DNA of 64,000 nucleotides. Source: Virgibacillus proomii. GTDB lineage: Bacteria; Bacillota; Bacilli; Bacillales; Amphibacillaceae. The translations under genes and the position numbers were made by a program. Each line of letters opens with the position of its first letter. Within the stretch, counting starts at the first letter, position 1. The notes under the pieces were generated by a model, which searched no databases, had not been told where the DNA came from, and saw nothing but the letters and a program-made list of their open reading frames with translations. Positions 38,474 to 47,660 of the stretch are shown piece after piece. The stretch covers positions 57,945-121,944 of the forward strand of contig NZ_JAHLNO010000029.1 in NCBI RefSeq assembly GCF_018916875.1. The letters are read 5' to 3'.

Positions 38474-39006
38474 TTTTTCATCGTAACATCGCACCATTCC
38501 ATAGCAGCTCTAGTTGTTCGCTTTCCGTAGTCTAAAGTATACAGCCAATATGATGCGTCAGGACTTTGAGTGTTCCAAGTTATTATCATTTCTTCAATAG
38601 CTTCGTAGGTTTCTATTTTTTTCTGTAACTCCCTTTTGTAATTACGTAATAACGATAAAGTCTGCTTCGTATGCTGATGCCGGCTAAAAAATAGCTTTAA
38701 AAGAACTTTGTTACGCTGGTCCGTAATTTGTTGCAATGGCTCTTCCAGCCAGTTCTGTAATACCTGTTTCCCTTTGGTAGTGAGAAAATACTCCTTTCGA
38801 TCTGGCTTTCCCTCTTGTGAAGTAGTCGTAACTGTTGCTAAACCTTCAGCAACTAACTTTTTTAAATTAGGGTAAATTTGTCCATAGCTAATTTTCCAAA
38901 AATGATTCAGGCTCTGATCTATCAGTTGCTTAATTTCATAACCTGTTCGACACTCTAAGGTCAAAATTCCAAGCAGTGCATAAGTAGTATGATTATATGT
39001 TTTCAA
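38464..39006 (-). CDS. PadR-family transcriptional regulator
   Basis: 180 residues. N-terminal winged helix (YALLGILTLECRTGYEIKQL, then ISYGQIYPNLKKLVAEGL) and C-terminal Vir_C-like helical dimer domain, the PadR subfamily 2 layout. A 26-bp palindrome sits in its promoter. Likely controls itself and the neighbouring DUF4188 gene. Its C-terminus ends inside repeat B7. Confidence 0.88.
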   Translation of the reverse strand: MKTYNHTTYALLGILTLECRTGYEIKQLIDQSLNHFWKISYGQIYPNLKKLVAEGLATVTTTSQEGKPDRKEYFLTTKGKQVLQNWLEEPLQQITDQRNKVLLKLFFSRHQHTKQTLSLLRNYKRELQKKIETYEAIEEMIITWNTQSPDASYWLYTLDYGKRTTRAAMEWCDVTMKKIK

Positions 39007-39019
39007 ATCTTAACATCCT

Positions 39020-39045
39020 ATCTAAATGATATATATCATTTAGAT
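39020..39045. promoter_or_regulatory. PadR operator, 26-bp perfect palindrome
   Basis: Bases 39020-39045 form a perfect inverted repeat with arms ATCTAAATGATAT. It lies 14 nt upstream of the padR start, over the expected core promoter. PadR proteins bind such AT-rich dyads. Confidence 0.75.
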
Positions 39046-39153
39046 ATATAATACATGAAGTATTCGAAAAAGAAAAACATTTTCTAAAATTTACAGCCAC
39101 TTACGTAATTCATTTGTTACAATGTAAGAAAAAGGCAAGAACGGAGGGGTAAC

Positions 39154-39501
39154 ATGCGTTTATTATTTACAGGTCTGCTTGAAATGCTGCGTGCACTGTT
39201 GATCTTTATGCTACTTTATTTGCTGTTTGGGGCTGTAAGTAATTACTTGTTAGAAATGGTAACAAACAGAACCATATCCCAGTTAACGGAAGAACATTCC
39301 TATATGATGAATTTCCTAGTACTACAAGCAATTGGCGTTGCAATTATTATTTTTATTCTTTATCGAAACAAGTTTCAATTTTCCGGTTGGTACAAAGGGA
39401 AACAGGTGAAGAGGCTCTCAAAAACGACAACTCGAATTCTTGTGGCAAGTAGCGTGGTCTTTATCTTTGCTATGTATATCGTGGTGGGATTTGCTTTGTA
39501 A
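39154..39501 (+). CDS. Small membrane protein, unknown function
   Basis: 115 residues, three hydrophobic segments (about 10-35, 50-70, 92-113) with a basic loop KGKQVKRLSKTTTR. CGGAGGGG is a strong ribosome site 5 nt before ATG. I do not recognise a named family. Single gene between padR and rlmH. Confidence 0.75.
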   Translation: MRLLFTGLLEMLRALLIFMLLYLLFGAVSNYLLEMVTNRTISQLTEEHSYMMNFLVLQAIGVAIIIFILYRNKFQFSGWYKGKQVKRLSKTTTRILVASSVVFIFAMYIVVGFAL

Positions 39502-39725
39502 ATGCGTCAGGTAGGCGAATACTTAAGTATAAAGGCGTATGGAGTGGTGTGTTTAGAACAGGAAGAGTTCTTAGTTTATTCTGCTCCAAAGATGCATTGG
39601 AGACTCAAGTACGTAATGGTGGTTTATTATATCCATATTAAGCAGGATTCAAAGTTGGATTAAAAACATGAGCACGATTGTGGTAAACTAAGAAAAAACG
39701 AGATTTGTGAAGGACGTTATGCATA

Positions 39726-40205
39726 ATGAAAATCACCATTGTATCAGTAGGAAAATTAAAAGAGAAGTACTTAAAGCAAGGCATACAAGAATATTTAAAA
39801 CGCTTAAGCACATACGCAAAAGTAAAGATCATTGAAGTGGCGGATGAAAAAGCACCAGAAAACCTAAGTGAAGCGCAAATGTTAGATGTTAAGCAAAAAG
39901 AAGGCGAACGTATTTTAAGTCATATTCAACCAGATACATATGTTATTACGTTAGAAATTAACGGTAAAATACTCTCCTCAGAACAGTTTGCCAGTAAATT
40001 GGACGAGCTCGCAACCTATGGAAAAAGCAAAATAGCCTTTGTTATTGGCGGGTCGCTTGGAATTAGTGCAGACGTCCAAAATCGCAGTGATTTAGCTTTA
40101 TCATTTTCAAAAATGACCTTTCCGCATCAGGTGATGCGGTTAATTCTGTTAGAGCAGGTGTATAGGGCGTTTCGGATTAATCGAGGAGAACCGTACCATA
40201 AATAG
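39726..40205 (+). CDS. rlmH: 23S rRNA pseudouridine-1915 N3-methyltransferase
   Basis: 159 residues, SPOUT fold. [20 protein letters not shown] start, VIGGSLGIS cofactor-knot motif and the C-terminal [10 protein letters not shown] (family RGExYHK). Acts on assembled 70S ribosomes at helix 69. In staphylococci the 3' end of this gene is the attachment site for SCC elements; a decayed serine recombinase follows here. In Bacillus it sits close to htrA, about 26 kb nearer than here. Confidence 0.96.
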   Translation: MKITIVSVGKLKEKYLKQGIQEYLKRLSTYAKVKIIEVADEKAPENLSEAQMLDVKQKEGERILSHIQPDTYVITLEINGKILSSEQFASKLDELATYGKSKIAFVIGGSLGISADVQNRSDLALSFSKMTFPHQVMRLILLEQVYRAFRINRGEPYHK

Positions 40206-40239
40206 GTAACGGTTTTCTTTAGAATATAATTCCCGAAGT

Positions 40240-41180
40240 GCGACTGGGGATATGTACAATTAAAGAAATTTGAATATCCTTTAGTTCCATTTTACGCTTT
40301 GAGCCGTACATACTTGTCATATACGAACCACATTCGAGACACTTTGCTAAAGATGTCAATGGAACTTTCCCAATGTACTGTCTTGGTGATCCAGTTGATC
40401 GTTGCTTTATTAGGGCATTAGCCTTATCTCAAGTTTCTTCATCAATAATTGGTTTGTGAATTCCTTTAACTAATATTTGATTTGGATTTGTGCCTTTTCT
40501 TCTCTTTATCTCCCAGTCAACCACTTAAGTCGTATATAACTATTGTATACTGGGTTTTTCAGAATTAAATTTAAAGTTGATTGAGCAAAATTTTTTGTTG
40601 ATCTTCGTTCGTTTCCCATTTTTGTTGAGATGATTAGCAATTTTCTTTGTACCCCAATTTCCATTGATATATTTGTCAAAAATCATTTTAATTATTTTAA
40701 CTTCTAGGGGAAAGACTTTTAGCTCTTTATCTTCACTCTGATACCTAAGAACTCTACCACCATTGAATTTTCCTTCTTTGGCTCTTTGTATCATTCCCGT
40801 TTTACGTTTTCAACAAGTTCCTCTCTTTGATATTGAGCAATTGATGATAAAAATTGAACTGTTTAAGTGTTCCATATTCACCTTCCTTTATGAAGACAAA
40901 TTATTTTCCTTGTGGATTTCTTCCACAAGGAAAATGAATCTGAAAGGTTCCTACTCCATCTTGATATCTTATAATTTATGATGGCATCCGGTTTCCTTTT
41001 TTAACATTGTGCATCATACGATTTAATTCAAGTCTATCGTTTGTTATTTTTGCGCCGATTCCTTCATCAACATAAAATCTTAAATCAACGTTACCTCCAT
41101 TGAGCTTATGAGCAGTTTGAATACCTTCGTTCTTTTGCTCCTCCGGAGAGAATCCTAGCTCTTAGGTGCACTCCAATATA
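40240..41180 (-). pseudogene. Decayed large serine recombinase
   Basis: On the minus strand, in order: resolvase N-domain scrap (SPEEQKNEGIQTAHKLNGGN...LELNRMMHNVKKGN, 41160-40985), catalytic-domain end (FLSSIAQYQREELVENVK), frameshift, MIQRAKEGKFNGGRVLRYQS...KKIANHLNKNGKRTKIN (recombinase domain, 40794-40600), then HKPIIDEET with TGA and KCLECGSYMTS (zinc ribbon). At least four breaks. It lies 40 nt downstream of rlmH, the position of Ccr-type recombinase elements. Confidence 0.8.
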
Positions 41181-41725
41181 TAAACCAATTTTTTTATCTC
41201 TTTTCTATACTTATACAAGCTCCCCGTTTTATTCAGAAAGCAGCATATTAGAAATAACTTTATAAATGAGAACCGAAATGATTCTCATATTTTCTATATT
41301 ATGAGTTTCACTAAAGATTTGATCAGTATCCTTTTTCATGTTAACCTTTCCGAATTTATTGATAAATTAACTTTCTGTCGGACGATCAAGAATTGAAATG
41401 GGATGTTGCAAGTAAAAGATATAAAAATGGTAGTGCAAATTTCCAGATTATGAGTAGTGACGACTATAATGAATATTCCAAACCTATTAAACTTAAAGAT
41501 TTTTCAGTTGAACATACAGGAAACCAAATGCTAAGGATCATCGATTAAGTTTATGGAAAAGCGACGGAGTGAATGTAAACTTGCAAATTTTTATATCATC
41601 AAAGCGCACTCCACGAATAATTTAATGAATTAGTAATAGTAAAAAATAACCAATTTTCTATTTTTTTAATAAGTCAAAATGCTCTTTACTTTACTGAATT
41701 TTACAATCATACTAAATTTAGTAAA
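41181..41725. other. Spacer with a protein-tail fragment
   Basis: TGAGAA...TTCTCA around 41267-41288 is an inverted repeat. A frame at about 41375-41548 encodes ELKWDVASKRYKNGSANFQI through KLKDFSVEHTGNQMLRIID and stop: the C-terminus of an unrecognised protein without a start. It is probably element debris. Confidence 0.4.
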
Positions 41726-41732
41726 TGCTAAC

Positions 41733-41845
41733 AAGAGCAAGAAAAACCCCTCCTGCATCGACATGGTAGGTGGGCGGTGTCAAATTTAGATAGAAAAGTA
41801 AAAATATTGACAAAATAGTCCGATAAATGAGGAGGAATGAAATAA
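41733..41845 (+). repeat. Leader copy L1 (5' region of bacteriocin gene)
   Basis: AACAAGAGCAAGAAAAACCC to AAATGAGGAGGAATG. It recurs at 43822-43928 (L2) with about 80% identity, its last 75 bases at 45225-45296 (L3), and an inverted piece at 42490-42540. It contains the ribosome site GGAGG. TTGACA at 41808 may be a -35 but no clear -10 follows. Confidence 0.75.
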
Positions 41846-42223
41846 ATGAAAAAAATTTTGTATAGGCAAAAGAGGAAACCCTTGACTCGAATGATCAAAG
41901 TGACGTTAGCTGCGTTGGCGATGGCCATCGCTTTGGTAGGGGCCGCGGTGGTGCCTGGACAAGCCTGGGTGAATCCAGGTTATCACTACCAGTACCCAGC
42001 GGAAGGTGGAACATGGAGGTACGGATTCGTGAACGCCGGACTCCGTTCCGAGTATAACCATCCGACAAAGATCCACGGCTCGACGGTACAAAAGCTCATC
42101 GACGGCAAAGTGGAAAAGACTAACAGGAGTTTAGATACGGCTCCGGGGCAATACTCTAACGCCTATGTCGGAACCATAAACTCGCCGGGTCTGAAGGGTC
42201 GTTATTTCTACCGCGTCAACTAA
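41846..42223 (+). CDS. Lactococcin 972-family bacteriocin precursor
   Basis: 125 residues. Long signal peptide: basic start ([18 protein letters not shown]), hydrophobic core [17 protein letters not shown], cleavage after PGQA, leaving a mature chain of about 85 residues beginning [17 protein letters not shown]. Mature features fit lactococcin 972: [22 protein letters not shown] and Tyr/Gly-rich C-terminus ending RYFYRVN; no Cys. Such proteins block septum formation by binding lipid II. The mature part is GC-rich, unlike the leader. Confidence 0.85.
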   Translation: MKKILYRQKRKPLTRMIKVTLAALAMAIALVGAAVVPGQAWVNPGYHYQYPAEGGTWRYGFVNAGLRSEYNHPTKIHGSTVQKLIDGKVEKTNRSLDTAPGQYSNAYVGTINSPGLKGRYFYRVN

Positions 42224-42420
42224 TCCAGGTGATACCGGCTGTGGTTGCCGGGTTGAGCATGGCGAGTTCCAGATAGTTCTTGGAGTTCCCGCTTTTGTAT
42301 AAGCGTATTATAATGGCTGTCGGAAGGCGCGTTATTTGCTCTGCTTACGATGCTGGCAGCGATCATCACTTGAGCAATATGATCGGGACTTTCCGCGGGT
42401 CATTAATGTCGAGCGAGTTA
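42224..42420 (+). pseudogene. Relic of the bacteriocin permease 5' end (cluster copy 1)
   Basis: Aligns closely with 45330-45520, the start of the intact permease: shared blocks include ATAGTTCTTGGAG, TTGTATAAGCGTAT and CTGGCAGCGATCATCAC. A stop replaces the Asp codon after ATCATCAC and indels break the frame. So the first cluster copy once ran bacteriocin-permease. Confidence 0.8.
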
Positions 42421-43821
42421 AATCTGTATTCTTTGCATTAATTTCCAGATAAAAACATATTATGTCATAGGCTGAATTAGCTTGCCTTACCGTCCACCTA
42501 TCATGTCGGTGCGGGAATGTTTTTTCCCAGATTCAGAATATTTACAAGCTGGCAGTTTTTATCCCAGTGCTTACAAAGCTTCTAAGTTCTGAGAGCATGG
42601 GGTAATATCCCCGCTTTAAGGGGGTGCATCACATTTTAATCGCCCGGTGCTTTCGCGTTCTGATTGTTGAAGAGCTTTTTCGTGACATGATATATCAAAT
42701 TTCCTTCATAGTAATATATCCATAATAAAAAAGTAGGTATCTTTCCATGGCTTGCCAAGGCACCATATCAAAAAATAGAGCATATCTATGAAAAAGGCAA
42801 TAAAATATGACTTAAGATCATTTTTTTTGATGAGGAGTTCTTCTACTAGATCTAGTTTGTAGTTAGTCTTGATGGAAATTTCTGGTTATGTGTTTCAATG
42901 CTTGCATTTTCCGGGCTTCGACTTTAGTTATGTTTACCCATTAGTTCTTTTTTAAAGATTGTTGCTTTTGGCTATTGGACTGTAAGTTAAGCGAAAAGTT
43001 TCAGATCAAAAAACAAAATTTTTTTATTTTAGCTTACTTCGTACATAAAAAACTAGGAATGTTTTGTGATATGACAAAAGAAATAATTCATGTGGTAATC
43101 CGAAATGGCTTTCATTTCTGAAGTTTTATTGGAGAATAATTTCACGAAATTTACAAGATGCACCATCAGTAATATAATACCGTTAAATAGTAAAGCTTTG
43201 ATAGCTATTCGAAATGGTAGCCAACAAGTGGTTGGAGAAGGTTGTTTGCTAAGTGGAAAATAATATTAGGGAGTTTGCAGAGATTTTCTTAAGGGATGCA
43301 GTTTTAAAAATATAAATAAGCGAGAAGCCTGTAGGTAATTAAGGAGTAGAACACATCCTCCATTTTTCACTTCAAGTTGGAGGGATGATGCTTTATGTTT
43401 AAAATACAGATAATTAAGGTAAAATTTAGCAACTGATGTAAACATCTTGTGTTTTCCGAATTTAGGCTTCACAAGAGAGCAAAAACTGTCCGGTACTGTG
43501 TAAAAAACAGCAAGAAATCGGAACTAATCGGCATGGCATGTGATCATTCTATTTGCCGAATCTATGTTAAAATTCCCCTGCAAAAATTAAGAATCCGTGA
43601 ACCTTTTTCCAATTCAGTTTGTTTGTATAATAATAGATAAGTAAATATGGGAGGAGCAAGATATCAAAATCTGGACAACACAAATTCCTTGTGCTCCTAT
43701 AGGTCTTGCGTTTGTTAACAGGCCTTATAGTATACAAATGAATGGGGTAAGGATATTAGCTTGTAGTTATAAAAAGAAATTGATCCGTTGGCAAAGAAGG
43801 AATAGGATGCCACAGCACCGC
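42421..43821. other. Decayed DNA between cluster copies
   Basis: No gene. 42490-42540 is an inverted fragment of the leader (on the minus strand, CCCGCACCGACATGATAGG). The rest is low-GC and unrecognised. It occupies the place where the remainder of copy 1 (permease and ATPase) would have been. Confidence 0.5.
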
Positions 43822-44051
43822 CAACAAGGGCAAGAAAAAACCGCTCCCGCACCGACATGGTAAGTGGGCGGCGACAAATTAGCTTGAAGAGTAAAAATAA
43901 TGACAAAATAAATGAGGAGGATGAATAGATGAAAAACCTTTTTTATAGAAAAAAGTGGAAACCCTTGACTCTAACGATCAAAACGACGTTTACTACGTTG
44001 GTGATGTCCTCAGTAGACGTCGAATTTGACGGAGGTGCAGATGTTGATTGA
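43822..44051 (+). pseudogene. Leader copy L2 with truncated bacteriocin start fused to permease end
   Basis: L2 carries AATGAGGAGGATG and an ATG at 43929 coding MKNLFYRKKWKPLTLTIKTT, clearly the bacteriocin signal start. After about 26 codons it jumps to GTAGACGTCGAATTTGAC, which matches the last codons of the permease gene (47368-47380). The resulting 40-codon frame ends at 44051 and overlaps the ATPase start, so it could serve as a translated leader for it. Confidence 0.75.
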
Positions 44052-44736
44052 AGCCCGGGACGTTTCAGTAGCAATTGGTGGGCGGCTCGTGCTTGACAGT
44101 GAGACCGTTCGTTGTACGCCCGGGATCATGACAGCCCTCGTTGGTCCGAGCGGATGTGGAAAAACCACACTCTTGCACTGCCTCGGGTTGTTGCTCCCAG
44201 TGGATCAGGGGCGCATCTTGATCGACGATAAGGATGTCACAAGGTACGGCACTGCGGCACGGCGTCGGTTCTGGCGTGATCATGCAGCGTTCATACTTCA
44301 GGATTACGGCATCATGGATGAGGAGTCGGTTGCCTTCAATGTGACCATGCAGACGAGCCTCCTGGGACGAAGCGTCACGGGAAACCAAGAACGGTTGGCG
44401 CAGGTGCTCGAGCAGACAGGTCTTCAGGGTCGAGAAGGTGAGCTGGCCAGCCACCTGAGTGGGGGAGAGAAGCAGCGACTCGCGCTGGCTCGTGCCATCT
44501 ACAAAGACGCTACGATTCTGTTCGCTGATGAGCCCACCGCTTCGCTCGACGCAGCCAATCGGCGAAAGGTCATTGATCTGTTTGCGGACTTCGCCGCGCG
44601 CGGTCGCACGGTCATAGTGTCGACGCACGACTCCGAGATGATCAACGCGTGTGGCGCCCGGCATGAGGTCGGTTCCAACAGTTTGTCACACCACCCGTCA
44701 ACCAGCGATCCCGCTAGCCTAGGAGGGTCCTCATGA
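44041..44736 (+). CDS. Bacteriocin-cluster ABC transporter ATPase
   Basis: 231 residues from ATG 44041, with GGAGG 5 nt upstream. Walker A GPSGCGKTTLLHCLG, Q-loop ILQDYGIMDE, signature LSGGEKQRLALARA, Walker B ILFADEPTASLD, switch His STHDSEM: the MacB/LolD type typical of lactococcin 972 clusters. Pairs with the permease at 45407 for export or immunity. GC-rich, with actinobacterial-type codon choice, unlike the flanking chromosome. Its TGA overlaps the next ATG. Confidence 0.9.
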   Translation: MLIEARDVSVAIGGRLVLDSETVRCTPGIMTALVGPSGCGKTTLLHCLGLLLPVDQGRILIDDKDVTRYGTAARRRFWRDHAAFILQDYGIMDEESVAFNVTMQTSLLGRSVTGNQERLAQVLEQTGLQGREGELASHLSGGEKQRLALARAIYKDATILFADEPTASLDAANRRKVIDLFADFAARGRTVIVSTHDSEMINACGARHEVGSNSLSHHPSTSDPASLGGSS

Positions 44737-45089
44737 AATCATCCACTAAGATCATTATCGGTATCGTTGTTGGCTTACTGCTGGTAGTGGGAGCAGTTGC
44801 GCTCCTAAACGGCTGGATCCCAGTATCAAAGGACACGCACCCGCCGTGCGACCAGCTACCGACCGTAGCGGAGGTCACTGAAGCGCTTGCTAGTCACCAA
44901 GGTCTCGCCGAGGAGATCAAAGCACTGGATGATAACATTACGGTCGAAGTGGGAAAACCGTGTCCCGATGATCAGAACCGAGGGCTAGTCATGGTGAGCT
45001 ATGGTTCGAAATCCGAGCGTGACGCCATCGCCGACCTGCTCAGCCGCCGTGACGGGTTTGGGGTTCCGGTGCATCTGGTGAAACGCTAA
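44733..45089 (+). CDS. Small single-TM protein of the bacteriocin cluster
   Basis: 118 residues: one N-terminal TM (about 5-26, IIIGIVVGLLLVVGAVALL) and an extracytoplasmic domain with two Cys (HPPCDQL, GKPCPDD) that could pair. ATGA overlap with the ATPase and GGAGGG upstream. No named family is recognised. Position suggests an immunity or accessory role in the bacteriocin system. GC-rich. Confidence 0.75.
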   Translation: MKSSTKIIIGIVVGLLLVVGAVALLNGWIPVSKDTHPPCDQLPTVAEVTEALASHQGLAEEIKALDDNITVEVGKPCPDDQNRGLVMVSYGSKSERDAIADLLSRRDGFGVPVHLVKR

Positions 45090-45224
45090 CGTGGATTTCC
45101 GCACAACCCTTGTCTGCCACTTGTGTGCAATGTTGGCTCACCGATATCGTCAAGCCGATCCTGGCGCGACCACCTACGCCAAGTATGAGGCGCTGGTCGG
45201 CTGTACAACATGGCGCTTTTGGCG

Positions 45225-45425
45225 AATAGGTGGGTGATGATGAATTGATTGAAGAGTAAAAATATTTAGTTGATTGAATGAGGAGGAATGAAATAAATGA
45301 AAAAACATTACCTGCTAATCGAGGCGATTACGCCGGACGGCGATACCGATTGCGGTCGCTGCGGCTTAGTATGGGAGAGTTCGGATAGTTCTTGGAGGAC
45401 CCGCTTGTGTATAAGCGTATCATAG
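45225..45425 (+). pseudogene. Leader copy L3 with bacteriocin start codons before the permease
   Basis: The last 75 bases of the leader recur, including AATGAGGAGGAATGAAATAA. ATG 45297 starts a 42-codon frame (MKKHYLLIEAITPDGDTDCG) that keeps only MKK of the bacteriocin and then joins sequence equivalent to that after the bacteriocin stop (compare 42222-42240). It overlaps the permease start, ending at 45425. Confidence 0.65.
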
Positions 45426-47380
45426 TGGCTGTCGCGGGTGCATTGTTTGCTCTGCTTGCCCTGCTGGCAGCGATCATCACCGACCTATATGATCGAGACT
45501 TTCCGCAGGCTATTGGTGTCGAAAGCAGGTTTAGTCTCAACTTTAGCGAATCGGATTTTTCCATTACTGAAGCGTTTGCGAAGCTGGAGGAGCTCGATGC
45601 GCGCTGGGATCTTGGTCTGGTCAAGGTTGCGCCGGATCTTGCCAGCGACGGTGATGACCAGATCTTCGTTGCACTTAACGATGGAAATCTGCCTGCCGAA
45701 TTTACTTGGTTCGGCGGTGAAGGTGTAGGAAAGATCGTTGGTAAGGATCGACTTGCTACCTCCTATCCCGATGGGTTCTATCTCGTGACCGGCGAAAAAG
45801 CTCACTTGGGCGAGTTCGAGGACACGCTGAAAAGTGCAGGCGTGGAGGTTGGTCGCGGGGATGCGTCAATTTTCGACAGTCTTGGATTCGTGATTCAAGA
45901 AAGAGGATTTGCTGCTGCCGTTCTTTCGGCGTTTGCGCTGATCGTGGCGCTGGCACTGTTCTGGTTGTCGCTGAGAGCGCGGGGGCGTGCCCTTCGAGTT
46001 CTGGGCGGATGCCCGACCGTACGGATCCAGGTGCAGGACCTGGCCGGGTTTGGGGGTGTGCTGCTGATTTCAGCGGCCGCCGTAGCGCTGGCTACAACGG
46101 TTTATGTGGGTATGTTTCATGGCTGGATGTACGTCGGTACCTACCTCAAGGCGCTGGTCAGTCTGCAGGTCGCCGTTATCACTGTATCCCTGCTCGCTGC
46201 GCTTGTCATGTCAGCCTCTGCTTGGCCTAGCGCTACCATGCTCGCCACGAGACAACCGGCGGTAAAGAGCCTGCGTTCGGCGGCGATCGTAATCCAGGCG
46301 CTAACGTTCCTCCTAGTTGTGGCTGCGGCTGGGCCTGCTTGGTCCGCATACAAACACTCATCCGCTATGGCTGCTGAAATGGCGCAGTGGAAGCAACTTG
46401 CAGATCAGGTCGCCATAGTGTTCGCAACCGACGTTGACGAGATGGACCACATGGAGCCGATGATTGGCAAGCTGGTGAAGGATGCGGAATCGCTTGATAC
46501 GGTCGCTCTTTCCTACACTTACACTCAAGAAATGACAATGCCGGCCGATTTGGGGGAGTACTCGGCCATTTCCTACGTGAATCAGCGTTGGCTTGATCTG
46601 GTGACCACGGGTGTACCACAGCCTGCTGTCACATCGGTACCTTATCATAGCATTCCAGAAGACGTTACACGAATGGTTCGAGAAGAGGCTGAACTCTTGT
46701 CGAGGGGAGAGCTTTCCAAGGAACTGTTCGCACAGTTCCAGTTCTTGAGGCCGGTCGACGGGTTCCGATTGCCGGTGGCTCAAGGAGGAGGGGGCGAAAG
46801 GCTTCACTTTGCGGACGATGTCCTAGTCGTCGTCGTGCCTTCGCTTTACGACACCTTTAACGATTCTGCCTTGACATCCATGGCCTCGGGTAGCAACATA
46901 GTGTTCACCGGTGTGACTGCTACGCAGCAATTGTTAGAGCGGCATGGCCTCGACGTACAGGCGCTACGCGATCGCGGACTCAAAGGCGAATTGAAAGTTG
47001 CCTACATTGCCGAAGAGGGGATTCTCCTCGCGCAGTTCGCAGCGTACATTGTATGGTTGCAGAATCTTGCGCTGATTGCATTGGTTGTTGCTTTCACTGT
47101 CGCTGCTGCGATCAGTGCGTTGATCACTGCACTGCTGCAGGCGAAGCGTGACTTCCCGCTGCGGGTAGAAGGCCGGTCATGGGCGCGGATCCTCCAGAGC
47201 CGAGTGGCGAAGGAATTACTTGTTGGGGTCGGTCTTGTGGGCGTCGTAGTCTTCTTCCAAAAGCCTGATGCGTTGGGGGCCGTACTCATGGCCGCGGCGT
47301 ATGGGTTGCTTGTTGTGCCACTGAGCCATTTGTTTGCTGCGCGTTGGTGTTTCAATGGCGTTAGTAGGCGTCGAATTTGA
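45407..47380 (+). CDS. Bacteriocin-associated integral membrane protein (DUF1430 permease)
   Basis: 657 residues from GTG 45407, chosen because GGAGGA stands 7 nt upstream; TTG 45392 would overlap that site. Layout fits the seven-TM bacteriocin-associated permease family: TM near the N-terminus (IIVAVAGALFALLALLAAII), extracellular domain, a cluster of TMs at about 170-330, a second extracellular domain to about 540, then three TMs. It works with the ATPase at 44041. GC-rich (near 57% by eye). Confidence 0.88.
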   Translation: MYKRIIVAVAGALFALLALLAAIITDLYDRDFPQAIGVESRFSLNFSESDFSITEAFAKLEELDARWDLGLVKVAPDLASDGDDQIFVALNDGNLPAEFTWFGGEGVGKIVGKDRLATSYPDGFYLVTGEKAHLGEFEDTLKSAGVEVGRGDASIFDSLGFVIQERGFAAAVLSAFALIVALALFWLSLRARGRALRVLGGCPTVRIQVQDLAGFGGVLLISAAAVALATTVYVGMFHGWMYVGTYLKALVSLQVAVITVSLLAALVMSASAWPSATMLATRQPAVKSLRSAAIVIQALTFLLVVAAAGPAWSAYKHSSAMAAEMAQWKQLADQVAIVFATDVDEMDHMEPMIGKLVKDAESLDTVALSYTYTQEMTMPADLGEYSAISYVNQRWLDLVTTGVPQPAVTSVPYHSIPEDVTRMVREEAELLSRGELSKELFAQFQFLRPVDGFRLPVAQGGGGERLHFADDVLVVVVPSLYDTFNDSALTSMASGSNIVFTGVTATQQLLERHGLDVQALRDRGLKGELKVAYIAEEGILLAQFAAYIVWLQNLALIALVVAFTVAAAISALITALLQAKRDFPLRVEGRSWARILQSRVAKELLVGVGLVGVVVFFQKPDALGAVLMAAAYGLLVVPLSHLFAARWCFNGVSRRRI

Positions 47381-47660
47381 TTGGAAAGGTGCAGACGGTT
47401 GCTTGAAGCCCAGGGCGTTTCTGTAGCAATTGGTGGGCGGCCCGTGCTTGAGGTTTGTTATATGATCGGGATCATGACCGTCCTTGGTCCCGAGCGGATG
47501 TGGGAAGATCACACTGCACTGCTTGAGGCTTGCTTTTAGTGCATCATGGATGCATCTTGATCGATGAACACAAGGTACGGCACTTACGGCACGGCGTCGG
47601 TTTTGGCGTGATCACGAAGTGTTCATATTTCAGAATTACGGTATCATGGATAATATTCTT
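47381..47660 (+). pseudogene. Relic of the ATPase gene (cluster copy 3)
   Basis: Directly after the permease stop, sequence matches 44031-44320: blocks such as GTAGCAATTGGTGGGCGG, GAGCGGATGTGG, CACAAGGTACGGCACT and ACGGCGTCGGTTTTGGCGTG. Many deletions and stops; the Walker A Lys-Thr-Thr is gone. It shows the ancestral order permease-ATPase. Confidence 0.85.

Noticed and set aside
44065..44664. 199-codon open frame on the minus strand inside the bacteriocin ATPase gene
   Set aside because: GC-rich coding DNA gives long antisense frames; the plus-strand ATPase has all ABC motifs and this frame has none.
46358..46807. 149-codon minus frame inside the permease gene
   Set aside because: Antisense shadow in GC-rich DNA, with no ribosome site and no family resemblance.
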